Below are positions 1 through 6,317 of a stretch of 12,122 nucleotides of DNA, piece by piece. Under the pieces are notes generated by a model, which worked only from the letters and a program-made list of their open reading frames with translations, was not told the origin of the DNA and ran no database searches. The first letter of the stretch is position 1; every line of letters begins with the position of its first letter. The translations under genes and the position numbers were made by a program. This stretch comes from Anaerolineaceae bacterium (GTDB lineage Bacteria; Chloroflexota; Anaerolineae; Anaerolineales; Anaerolineaceae). The stretch is from NCBI GenBank assembly GCA_003158355.1, contig PMIV01000191.1, positions 1 to 12,122 of the forward strand, in the 5' to 3' direction.

Positions 1-123
1 ATTAAATATTGTTTATAATGACACAATGTTTTTAATCATGTTACTCATTAACAATCACAAGACACATTTTAGACATTCTCAAACGCTTAATTGTACTCGT
101 TTTGCCGGTAAAAATTCTTAATT
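1..123 (+). other. AT-rich upstream region of the glycerate kinase gene
   Basis: Non-coding leader before the glycerate kinase gene. A perfect TATAAT lies at 14-19, but its -35 partner would fall outside the window, so a promoter here is only possible. ATTGT at 8-12 and ACAAT at 23-27 form a short inverted pair around this box, too short to call an operator. No clear Shine-Dalgarno sequence precedes the ATG at 124. Confidence 0.35.
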
Positions 124-1479
124 ATGACATCTGAAGATCGTACTTTCTTTCAAAAGCAAAGAATTCAGGCAAATCAAGCGAATATTAGTTTGATTCTTGC
201 AAAGGCTTTAATGAGTGCCGATCCATATCAACTAGTGAACCATCACATTTTACTTTCAAATTCAAAAGTCTGCATAGGCAAAAATGATGATTTTAAAGAC
301 GGCAGGCTCATCCTAATAGCAATGGGAAAAGCCAGCCTGGCAATGACCCGCGCTGTAGTGGATCAACTCGGCGATCAAATTACTAAAGGTGTGTGTGTAT
401 GTAAATCGCTGCCAAAGCCGATACCAAACTGGAAGAATATCCAGATACTTAAGGGCGCGCATCCGGTTCCCGATGAGCGGAGTGTGCAGGCTGGCAAAAC
501 AATCTGCGACTGCTTGCAAGGATTAAAAGCTAATGACCGGGTCCTGGTTCTGATCTCGGGCGGAGCCTCGGCACTGGTAAGCACACCAGTAAAAGGAATC
601 AGTCTGGATGATCTGAAATCGGTTAATCATCTGTTGCTGGGGTGCGGGGCAACAATCAATGAAATGAATGCAGTACGCAAACACCTGGAAGTATTAAAAG
701 GAGGGGGTTTGGTGCGGTTAGCCGCGCCAGCGCAGGTTTCTGCTTTGATCCTTTCGGATGTCATTGGGGACGAGATGAGCGTGATCGCCTCGGGCCCAAC
801 TGCGGCGGACCCTAGTACCTATCAAGAAGTGCTGACAATTCTGGAAAAATACCAATTAAGCGAGCGTGTTTCGGACAGTGTGTTGACCCACTTTAAATTG
901 GGAGTTGAAGGCAAAGCCGTTGAGACGCTCAAACCACAGGACAGTCTCTTGAATAATGTAAACTCACAAATCATTGGGAGCAATGAGCTTTCGATCGATG
1001 CAGCAATCCAGGAAGCGGAACGATTAGGTTTAAAGGCAGTTTGTCTTTCGAGACAAATGGTGGGCGAAGCCAGTGAAAGGGGACGCTGGTTTGTGCAAGA
1101 AAGCCAGAAGCTCTCAGCCGGGGTGGCTGCCCCTTTGATGGTGATTGCTGGCGGAGAAACAACTGTCACTATTCATGGATCCGGGAAAGGCGGCCGTAAC
1201 CAGGAATTAGCCCTGGCCGGGGTTAAATTGATGTCACAGGATCAAAAAGCTGTCTTTGTTACCCTGGCAACCGATGGAGAGGATGGCCCTACAGATGCTG
1301 CCGGAGGAATTGTCACCCATCAGACAATGGAAAGAGCTCAGAAACTTGGTCTGGACCCGGACGTGTACCTGAAGAATAATGATGCCTATACTTTTTTTGA
1401 AAAAGTAGATGGGTTGGTCAAAATTGGTTCCACCGGCACCAATGTGAACGATCTCACGTTTTATTTCAAATTTCCATAG
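124..1479 (+). CDS. glycerate 2-kinase (DUF4147/MOFRL family)
   Basis: A 451-residue cytosolic enzyme expected to phosphorylate D-glycerate with ATP to 2-phosphoglycerate, feeding glycerate from the glyoxylate, serine or sugar-acid routes into glycolysis. The N-terminal DUF4147 part (about residues 20-240) carries GKASLAM at 68-74 and the glycine-rich LISGGASALV at 143-152. The C-terminal MOFRL part (about 338-445) carries GGRNQELAL at 356-364, ATDGEDGPTDAAG at 382-394 and GSTGTNVNDL at 435-444. The length is normal for the family. The ATG at 124 leaves about 20 extra residues before the usual first helix, and no good ribosome-binding site is visible, so the exact start is not certain. Its 3' end overlaps by 19 bases the convergent dehydrogenase gene, whose likely product is this enzyme's substrate. 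The class (GckA/TtuD-like) is secure. Glycerate as substrate is inferred from the family and this neighbour. Confidence 0.9.
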   Translation: MTSEDRTFFQKQRIQANQANISLILAKALMSADPYQLVNHHILLSNSKVCIGKNDDFKDGRLILIAMGKASLAMTRAVVDQLGDQITKGVCVCKSLPKPIPNWKNIQILKGAHPVPDERSVQAGKTICDCLQGLKANDRVLVLISGGASALVSTPVKGISLDDLKSVNHLLLGCGATINEMNAVRKHLEVLKGGGLVRLAAPAQVSALILSDVIGDEMSVIASGPTAADPSTYQEVLTILEKYQLSERVSDSVLTHFKLGVEGKAVETLKPQDSLLNNVNSQIIGSNELSIDAAIQEAERLGLKAVCLSRQMVGEASERGRWFVQESQKLSAGVAAPLMVIAGGETTVTIHGSGKGGRNQELALAGVKLMSQDQKAVFVTLATDGEDGPTDAAGGIVTHQTMERAQKLGLDPDVYLKNNDAYTFFEKVDGLVKIGSTGTNVNDLTFYFKFP

Positions 1480-2447
1480 ACTTCCGGATTAGCACAATAA
1501 GGCAATCGTTTCCCGGCCAAACCGGCCTCCATATTTTCCACGGTCATTTGTGCCATGAGCAGGCGCGTTTTCCTTGAAGCCGAGCCGATATGTGGGGTGA
1601 TGATCACCTGCGGCATTTTAAGCAAGGGAGAATATTGCGGGATCGGTTCCGGAATATACACATCCAAAGCAGCCGCGGCAAGTTTGCCTCTGAGAAGGCT
1701 TTGTGCCAGAGCTGCCTGATCGATCATGGCACCTCGAGCTGTGTTGATCAAAATAGCTCCCGGTTTCATCAGTTTAAATTGAGTTGCTCCCATCAGGCCG
1801 CGCGTTTCATCAGAAAGATACGCATGCAGACTGACAAAATCAGATTGCATCAATAATTCTTGCAGTGGTACAAAAACTGCCTGATATTTTTCTTCTGCAG
1901 CCAGGTCGCGGTGGCGTTGGGTATACAAAACGCGCATATTAAACCCTTTAGCACGGGCTGCCATCGCCTGGCCGATCCTGCCAAAACCGATCAATCCAAG
2001 CGTGGCGCCATAAATATCAACACCACACAACACGTCCGGCCCCCAGGCGCGCCAGATGCCTTGATGAACTTCGTTATTCCCTTCAACCACCCGGCGGGCA
2101 GCGGCCATCAGCAGTGCCCAAGCCAGGTCGGCTGTGGTTTCGGTGAGGACGCCGGGCGTATTGCCAACGGGGATTCCGGCAGAGGTTGCAGCTGGCAAAG
2201 CAATATTGTCATAGCCGACCGCCATTTGACTGATGACCTTGAGATGATTTTGACTGCCAACCTGAATGACTTCGGAAGTGATCGGATCTGAAAGCATAGT
2301 CATCAGCCCATCTGCCAGACGAGCTTTCTCGAGAAGTACTTCAAGCGGGGGTGGAAATGATTCCGGCCATACCTCCACCTCTGCTGCCCGGGATAAACGT
2401 TCCATGGCTTCGGGGAAGATCTTGCGAGTGAGGAAAACCTTTTTCAT
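1461..2447 (-). CDS. D-isomer-specific 2-hydroxyacid dehydrogenase, likely hydroxypyruvate/glyoxylate reductase
   Basis: A 328-residue NAD(P)H-dependent oxidoreductase of the D-2-hydroxyacid dehydrogenase family. The Rossmann glycine motif GFGRIG is at 154-159. The expected catalytic triad is visible: Arg238 in NTARG, Glu267 in EPIP and His286 in PHIGSAS. After the second nucleotide-fold strand the sequence reads TQRHR (about 176-180). Basic residues there usually go with NADPH preference, so GyaR/GhrB-like hydroxypyruvate or glyoxylate reductase is the best guess. Other 2-oxoacids, or the reverse reaction, cannot be excluded. The length is typical. The gene starts at an ATG with a weak GAG-containing ribosome site and lies 48 bases after mntP on the same strand, so it may share that transcript. 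Its last 19 bases overlap the convergent glycerate kinase gene. Together the two enzymes would take hydroxypyruvate to D-glycerate and then to 2-phosphoglycerate. Confidence 0.88.
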   Translation of the reverse strand: MKKVFLTRKIFPEAMERLSRAAEVEVWPESFPPPLEVLLEKARLADGLMTMLSDPITSEVIQVGSQNHLKVISQMAVGYDNIALPAATSAGIPVGNTPGVLTETTADLAWALLMAAARRVVEGNNEVHQGIWRAWGPDVLCGVDIYGATLGLIGFGRIGQAMAARAKGFNMRVLYTQRHRDLAAEEKYQAVFVPLQELLMQSDFVSLHAYLSDETRGLMGATQFKLMKPGAILINTARGAMIDQAALAQSLLRGKLAAAALDVYIPEPIPQYSPLLKMPQVIITPHIGSASRKTRLLMAQMTVENMEAGLAGKRLPYCANPEVYGNLK

Positions 2448-2495
2448 GTTCTTAGCTCTTTTTCAATAATAATACGCGTTTTGTAGCGTGATCTG

Positions 2496-3062
2496 TTAGA
2501 GAATTCCGAGATGTTCAAAAAGAATATTCACGCCGATCAGCATCAAGACAATACCGCCGGCAATTTCGGCTTTGTTCTGGAACTTGAACCCAAAACGATT
2601 CCCCACGACCACACCTACAAAAGACAAAATATAGGTGGTGATGCCAATCAGAATGATCGAAGGTAGAATTTGAACCTGGAGGAAGGCGAAGGAAATTCCT
2701 ACTGCCAGGGCATCGATACTGGTCGCGATGGCCAGTATGAATAATTCTTTAAGGTCCAATTTATCGTCACAACCGCCCTCTTCTGGCTCGTTTTTGATGC
2801 CTTCAACCAGCATTTTACCACCGACGAATGCCAGCAGCGCAAAGGCGATCCAATGGTCAAAGCTGGTGATATATTGAGCAAATTGTTTGCCGAGAAACCA
2901 GCCGATGAGAGGCATAATGGCCTGAAAACCGCCGAAAAAGAGAGCGATCACACCGGCATGACGAATATTCAGTTTGCGCATGTTCAGCCCTTTGCAGAGC
3001 GAAACCGCGAAAGCATCCATGGAAAGACTGACAGCTACCAGTAATAATTCTAAAAATCCCAT
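2496..3062 (-). CDS. mntP: MntP-type manganese efflux pump
   Basis: A 188-residue integral membrane protein of the MntP (YebN, DUF204) family, which exports Mn2+ across the cytoplasmic membrane. The two halves of the family repeat are visible. The first has SMDAFAVSL with Asp16 in the first helix. The second has ATSIDALAVGI with Asp117 in the fourth. These paired acidic residues are the expected ion-pathway positions. About six hydrophobic segments are present, with an acidic loop (about 91-104, EPEEGG then DD) between the halves. The length matches the family (about 185-190). The ATG is preceded by a strong GAGGG ribosome site. The roughly 110-base leader contains an 8-base-pair hairpin close to that site, but no yybP-ykoY manganese riboswitch consensus was recognised by eye. 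The 2-hydroxyacid dehydrogenase follows after 48 bases, with no obvious functional link. Confidence 0.92.
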   Translation of the reverse strand: MGFLELLLVAVSLSMDAFAVSLCKGLNMRKLNIRHAGVIALFFGGFQAIMPLIGWFLGKQFAQYITSFDHWIAFALLAFVGGKMLVEGIKNEPEEGGCDDKLDLKELFILAIATSIDALAVGISFAFLQVQILPSIILIGITTYILSFVGVVVGNRFGFKFQNKAEIAGGIVLMLIGVNILFEHLGIL

Positions 3063-3079
3063 TTATCCCTCGTCAATGA

Positions 3080-3101
3080 GCAGATACTTTTCGGTATCTG
3101 C
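3080..3101 (-). promoter_or_regulatory. hairpin in the mntP leader
   Basis: A perfect inverted repeat with 8-base arms (GCAGATAC and GTATCTGC) and a 6-base loop lies 17 bases before the mntP ATG, just upstream of the GAGGG ribosome site. In the mntP mRNA it would be a stable stem next to the ribosome-binding site. It could control translation or be a protein-binding site. The structure is seen directly. The role is inferred. Confidence 0.5.
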
Positions 3102-3116
3102 GTGAATTTCGAAAGC

Positions 3117-3153
3117 TGCAAACTAGAGGATCAAATTGTAGGAACAGTTTGCA
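3117..3153 (-). repeat. second inverted repeat in the mntP leader
   Basis: TGCAAACT at 3117-3124 and AGTTTGCA at 3146-3153 form an 8-base inverted repeat with a 21-base spacer, and the right arm continues into the self-complementary GTTTGCAAAC. It lies upstream of the leader hairpin, where a promoter or operator of mntP would be expected. No convincing -35/-10 pair was found. The repeat may mark a regulator site or be part of a folded leader. Confidence 0.35.
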
Positions 3154-3477
3154 AACGCAGCTATTCTAACATAGCTTGCATGTCGCCCTATTCAAGAATA
3201 ACGAATTAACCCCTATCTCTTTACTCACCAATTACAAGGAAAGTTTTTTACTTAATTTGTTTTTCCTAAAAAAGATTTTAATCGTCAGACGGCTTTTTAA
3301 AATCCCATTCTGCTGTTTTCCTCTGCACATTTTTTTGCCAGATCTACGGGTCGCCCTTTGGGCGGCAAGAAACATGGCCGAATTCATGTGCAATGGCAAT
3401 TTTTATTATTTCAGGTAAACGTAAGGATATCAAAGGTGGTAAGCTGCGGCGAAGGATTAATCGTTACCTTTTCTTCC
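3154..3477. other. gene-free AT-rich region
   Basis: Between the mntP leader and the membrane-protein gene this stretch holds no convincing gene. A + strand 80-codon frame at 3176-3418 has low-complexity content, no ribosome site and no recognisable motif. The only structure noticed is a small GC-rich palindrome, CGCCC-TTT-GGGCG (3352-3364), with flanking TTGC and GCAA. It sits in otherwise AT-rich DNA and is not followed by a T-tract in either direction. Confidence 0.5.
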
Positions 3478-4221
3478 TCAACCTCTGCCGAGGACGAGAA
3501 GAAAGAGAACCGTGACCAGTGCTGAGGAGAGCAACCATGCGTTGCTATGGGCGAAGAGGTTTTGCGAGGGCAAGTCGTGGGATTGCTTTGACTTGCGATA
3601 CGCAATGAACAGCAAACCAACGTTAGCTCCAAAACTTTCTTGCGCCGCTTCTTGCACAGCCGGTAGCACTGGACCGGTATAGAATAGCGCTGCAACGCAG
3701 GAGACTATTCCTGCAACGATATATAGCCAGACTAAAGGCGTACCGGGCGGCACAAGTGTGGCTACGGCTCGGATAGAGCGAACGTAAATGACCATGCCAA
3801 GCGCGCCCATCAGGAGACGCCATAACCATAGGGGTTCGAGAAAGAGGTTACGCAGGACGAAGGCCCAATCTCCCGAGTTGGTGATGGCAGAAAAGACGAA
3901 ATAACCAGCACCCCAGAAAAGGTTAAACGCCATTACCAAGACGAAGAATAACCGAGACTGAGATATAAGCGGCCGCTTGCGCGCGACAAACCAGCAAGTT
4001 GCGCCCACGATTAGGTTCATGAGCGGACCCGCGGCGTCCGTGAGGGGCCCCCCGTTCGTACAATGAAAGTAAACGGATGTCAGCAGAGTGACATGACCTC
4101 CGACGGCTAGACACATTCCGCCATGACCGATGGCTTCATGCGCTACACATGCGATGATAAAAGCAATGGCTGCGATTGCACTAAATGTTAAATAGTTACG
4201 TATGGGTAAACGAGGTTTCAT
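3478..4221 (-). CDS. multi-pass membrane protein with HEAIGHG motif, M50-like metallopeptidase candidate
   Basis: A 247-residue membrane protein that I cannot assign to a named family. The first hydrophobic helix (about 11-30) runs into HEAIGHG, with His28, Glu29 and His33 matching the HExxH zinc motif of intramembrane metallopeptidases. A second helix begins AAGPLMN (63-69), resembling the AGPxxN segment of M50 (site-2 protease-like) proteins. Further hydrophobic segments lie near 91-112, 132-148, 162-182 and 228-245. The usual M50 third-ligand motif NPxxDG is not visible. Asp118 in SGDW is a candidate ligand, but this is a guess. No PDZ or CBS domain is present. The ATG has an AGG ribosome site six bases upstream. 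The gene stands alone between AT-rich flanks, with a 36-base near-palindrome about 150 bases upstream, so it may be a recent arrival. It could be an active protease, a pseudo-protease or a membrane protein of another role. Confidence 0.75.
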   Translation of the reverse strand: MKPRLPIRNYLTFSAIAAIAFIIACVAHEAIGHGGMCLAVGGHVTLLTSVYFHCTNGGPLTDAAGPLMNLIVGATCWFVARKRPLISQSRLFFVLVMAFNLFWGAGYFVFSAITNSGDWAFVLRNLFLEPLWLWRLLMGALGMVIYVRSIRAVATLVPPGTPLVWLYIVAGIVSCVAALFYTGPVLPAVQEAAQESFGANVGLLFIAYRKSKQSHDLPSQNLFAHSNAWLLSSALVTVLFLLVLGRG

Positions 4222-4672
4222 GTAATGCCTGACTTTGGATCAGTAAGTGAAATTCATATATCGCGGAAAATCCACGTCGCATAAAATTTGCCAACATTTT
4301 CGCTCCAAAGGAAGGGCGGTTGTGGCAGGACTTATTCAACTTTAGCATAATATCCTCAATATTGTGACTTTTTCCAATGGCCAATTTTAAAAAATTGGTC
4401 ATTGGAATTAATCATTTCGAACCGTTTTAAATAGAATTTGCAGATTTTTCGGTTTTCAATATGCAATTAACTATAAAGCTTATGTTTTTTTCATATGTGT
4501 TTATCTGGTTAAAAGTTCAGTTGTTTCTCTGGTACTCCGCCAAACCTCATTCTTTAAATTCCTAATTCTTACCTTAAAGAGGATATGCCCAGGTCGAATT
4601 TATGCGGCATTGTTTGATGGGTTCTGGTCTCATTACCTGTTACAAAAAAAATAAAACAATGCGGATTTACAA
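4222..4672. other. AT-rich intergenic region upstream of the membrane-protein gene
   Basis: About 450 bases with no supportable gene. It contains the 36-base near-palindrome at 4372-4407 and a 9-base inverted pair (GCATTGTTT at 4607-4615 and AAACAATGC at 4654-4662). A T-rich run on the - strand follows the end of the P-loop gene (A-rich on + at 4643-4656). A weak - strand promoter for the membrane protein could be TTGGAA (complement of 4372-4377) and TATTAT (complement of 4347-4352). The 19-base spacing is long, so this is tentative. Confidence 0.45.
4372..4407. repeat. 36-base near-perfect palindrome
   Basis: Two 17-base arms starting TTCCAATGG and ending in CATTGGAA pair at 16 of 17 positions around a 2-base centre. 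The single mismatch would be a G-U pair in RNA. It is AT-rich (core CCAATTTT/AAAATTGG). The possible -35 of the membrane-protein gene falls in its left arm, which would fit an operator. A bidirectional terminator or a mobile-element remnant are alternatives. Confidence 0.7.
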
Positions 4673-5038
4673 TTAATTTGAGATGTCAGAGGGTATAACA
4701 AACTCTCGCTTTTGTAAGTCAGCGAGGACGAAAGTAACGACTTCAGTTACTGTTAGGAAATCGGTTTTGACGATAAGATTTGCGTGCTCGCGGGCGTGGC
4801 GCAGCCGGAAAAGCTGTTCCTGATATTCAGCAAGTGTCCAATTAAGATTGCGGCGGGAAAGAGTGTTGGAGTAGGAAACTTCGAGGTAAACCAGAAAATC
4901 GGGATGAGTCAGTCTTTGCCACATATCTGCCACATAAGAATGTTCCTGCGCGATGTGGCGGCAGTTGTATCCAAGTGTTGTCAGGTTCTTGATGAGGGTA
5001 GTTTTTCCAGAAGCGCATACCCCGACAACCCCAATCAA
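4673..5038 (-). CDS. small P-loop NTPase, nucleoside/nucleotide-kinase-like
   Basis: A 121-residue protein if started at the TTG at 5036-5038. It opens with beta-strand IGVVG and a Walker A motif, GVCASGKTT (about residues 6-14). FLVYLEVS (about 48-55) is hydrophobic and acid-ended, like the Walker B or third-strand region of small kinases. Next come an arginine-rich stretch, RLRHAREHANL, resembling a lid region, and a final helix. This layout resembles deoxynucleoside or thymidylate-type kinases, though it is shorter, and the substrate is unknown. IAQEHSYVADMW (about 34-45) looks like a conserved family signature. The reading frame stays open upstream to about 5167 without ATG, GTG or TTG, and the codons just before the TTG read like natural protein (PPASNSPP). 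The true start may therefore be a rare codon further up, such as ATA at 5084-5086, ten bases after an AAGGG. It follows the phosphatase gene by about 70 bases on the same strand and is probably co-transcribed with it. Confidence 0.75.
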   Translation of the reverse strand: MIGVVGVCASGKTTLIKNLTTLGYNCRHIAQEHSYVADMWQRLTHPDFLVYLEVSYSNTLSRRNLNWTLAEYQEQLFRLRHAREHANLIVKTDFLTVTEVVTFVLADLQKREFVIPSDISN

Positions 5039-5109
5039 CGGCGGGCTGTTTGAAGCCGGCGGATTTTGTAGGTTGCTTAAAGGTATTTTGGTAAAACCCT
5101 TTTCTAATA

Positions 5110-5826
5110 CTATAAATAGACCGGTGGAACAGGAAGGCGAACAGTCATGCGGCGTATTTGATCTGATTCATCTGGAACAACACGCATGACCAGAACTGAC
5201 ATATCGTCATTGGGGCGGTTTTGATCCAGGCGGATGGCCTGGTTGAGCACTGTGTCGGCAATTTCCTGGGAGGTTGGGTCTTCTTCTTCCAATATTGCAT
5301 TCAAGAGGGTGCAAATATCAAAAGATTCACCATAACGATCTCCGGCGTGGTAGATTCCATCCGTAAAGATCACTACAGTGATGCCTTTTTCTAATGGGAA
5401 CTCGGTGATCACCGGGCGGATATTACGCGAGGTACCGATCGATTGGCTGTCACCGGCGATACACTCCACATTATCTTCGCGGGCAATAAAAATTGGAGTG
5501 GGGTTGTTTCTGGAAATGACGATCGTGCCCGTTTGCAGGTCGACGGAAAGAATATCCAAACAAGCCGATACCTTGCCGCTGCGTTCAGTGAAAAGCGCAT
5601 CCGAAGCTGCCCGGGCTGCCGCTCCGTCGCGGACTCCTTCAGCCAAGAGGCCGATCACTTTGCGCACGACCAAGGTTGAGACGGATTTAGCCCCCTTCCC
5701 GGAGGTTTGTCCATCCACTAACACAACCGAGACGCCCCCATTTGGCCGTTCTACAGTCTCAAGTGTGTCTCCACTTTCTGAAACGGCATATTTATTGATC
5801 TTGGAAGCAGCTAATGTTATTTCCAT
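5110..5826 (-). CDS. PP2C/SpoIIE-type serine phosphatase domain protein
   Basis: A 238-residue soluble protein, essentially a single SpoIIE-like PP2C domain. It is expected to be a metal-dependent phosphatase acting on phosphoserine or phosphothreonine, typically in partner-switching or stress signalling. Acidic metal-binding motifs are in family order: SGDT with Asp20, VVLVDGQTSGKG with Asp38, FTDG with Asp156, and NDDMSVLV with Asp207 and Asp208. A short basic, proline-containing tail (about 224-238) follows. No sensor, membrane or kinase domain is attached, and no anti-sigma factor or antagonist gene is adjacent, so the substrate is unknown. The ATG at 5824-5826 is chosen because the domain begins directly after it (MEITLAASKINKYA). 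An ATG at 5842-5844 would add six residues. Neither has a clear ribosome site. It is divergent from rpmF and precedes the P-loop gene, its likely operon partner. Confidence 0.82.
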   Translation of the reverse strand: MEITLAASKINKYAVSESGDTLETVERPNGGVSVVLVDGQTSGKGAKSVSTLVVRKVIGLLAEGVRDGAAARAASDALFTERSGKVSACLDILSVDLQTGTIVISRNNPTPIFIAREDNVECIAGDSQSIGTSRNIRPVITEFPLEKGITVVIFTDGIYHAGDRYGESFDICTLLNAILEEEDPTSQEIADTVLNQAIRLDQNRPNDDMSVLVMRVVPDESDQIRRMTVRLPVPPVYL

Positions 5827-5890
5827 AAGAAAATTGTACATCAAATAAATAAGAATTACCTATATAATCGAAAAAATAGGAATCAATCGC

Positions 5891-5920
5891 TTGACAGGTC
5901 AGAACAGGGGAAAGTATAAT
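5891..5920 (+). promoter_or_regulatory. near-consensus sigma-70 promoter of rpmF
   Basis: TTGACA at 5891-5896 and TATAAT at 5915-5920 match both consensus hexamers perfectly with an 18-base spacer. Transcription should begin near 5927, about 50 bases before the rpmF ATG. Such a strong site fits a ribosomal protein gene. Confidence 0.88.
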
Positions 5921-5963
5921 GTATCGGCTTGTCTAGCTATTGGCAGGCAACGGATACTTTGAC

Positions 5964-5968
5964 AGGAG
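5964..5968 (+). promoter_or_regulatory. rpmF ribosome-binding site
   Basis: AGGAG lies seven bases before the ATG at 5976. It decides the start against the longer frame that would begin with TTG at 5940 and add twelve residues unlike L32. Confidence 0.85.
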
Positions 5969-5975
5969 TGTAAGA

Positions 5976-6173
5976 ATGCCACCTCTTCCTAAACGGAAAC
6001 TTTCTAAAGGACGCCGAGACCGCCGTCGTTCACAGGATGCATTGACCCCAGTTGCGTTAGTTCAGTGCAGTAATTGCGGTGAGATGCGTTTACCCCATAC
6101 GGTTTGCCCCAATTGCGGACATTACCAGGGTCGTGAAGTCATCAGTGTTGAGAAAGAAACCAAAAAGAAGTAA
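5976..6173 (+). CDS. rpmF: 50S ribosomal protein L32, zinc-binding form
   Basis: A 65-residue ribosomal protein of the large subunit. It begins MPPLPKRKLSKGRRDRRRS, the usual basic L32 amino terminus that contacts rRNA. A four-cysteine zinc ribbon follows, CSNC and CPNC in residues about 32-48, so this is the cysteine-containing (C+) form, which needs zinc for folding. The tail EKETKKK is lysine-rich. At 65 residues it is slightly longer than the common 57-60. The gene is monocistronic. A consensus promoter lies upstream and a hairpin with a short T-run downstream, with no yceD/DUF177 partner directly before it as seen in many bacteria. Confidence 0.96.
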   Translation: MPPLPKRKLSKGRRDRRRSQDALTPVALVQCSNCGEMRLPHTVCPNCGHYQGREVISVEKETKKK

Positions 6174-6258
6174 TCTTCTTTAAATTCTTTTACATCTGCG
6201 GGTGCGAAGGAATTTGATTTCTGCTTAACCAGTTACTCGCAATCATTTAGAATGGATC

Positions 6259-6294
6259 AGAAGCTTCCCTTTATTGGCGAAGCTTCTTGGTTTT
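6259..6294 (+). terminator. probable rpmF transcription terminator
   Basis: AGAAGCTTC at 6259-6267 and GAAGCTTCT at 6279-6287 form a perfect 9-base-pair stem with an 11-base loop, followed by TGGTTTT. It lies between the convergent rpmF and hflX genes. The short T-run is on the + strand, so it best serves rpmF. On the - strand no T-run follows. A second imperfect palindrome (GGTTT to AAACC, 6289-6307) follows directly. Confidence 0.65.
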
Positions 6295-6317
6295 AAATAT
6301 TTAAACCCCTTTGTTTG

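Noticed and set aside
1860..2291. 143-codon frame antisense to the 2-hydroxyacid dehydrogenase
   Set aside because: Overlaps the complete dehydrogenase with intact active-site residues; no supporting signal.
2448..2495. Terminator between mntP and the dehydrogenase gene
   Set aside because: Only a 4-base-pair ACGC/GCGT stem before a mixed AT run, too weak to call; read-through is as likely.
3063..3180. yybP-ykoY manganese riboswitch upstream of mntP
   Set aside because: The expected conserved loop sequence (GGGGAGUA type) was not found by eye; only simple hairpins are visible. A covariance search would settle it.
3176..3418. 80-codon open frame on the + strand in the gene-free region
   Set aside because: No ribosome site, AT-driven composition, no motif, and stop-free length expected by chance.
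4196..4402. 68-codon frame upstream of the HEAIGHG gene
   Set aside because: Starts inside the 36-base palindrome, runs out of frame into the real gene's start and has no recognisable features.
3154..4672. Transposon or integrated element around the HEAIGHG gene
   Set aside because: No transposase, integrase, matching terminal repeats or target duplication could be found, so insertion remains only a suspicion.
5378..5848. 156-codon frame antisense to the phosphatase gene
   Set aside because: It mirrors the real gene on the other strand, which has clear PP2C motifs, and has no motif or ribosome site of its own.
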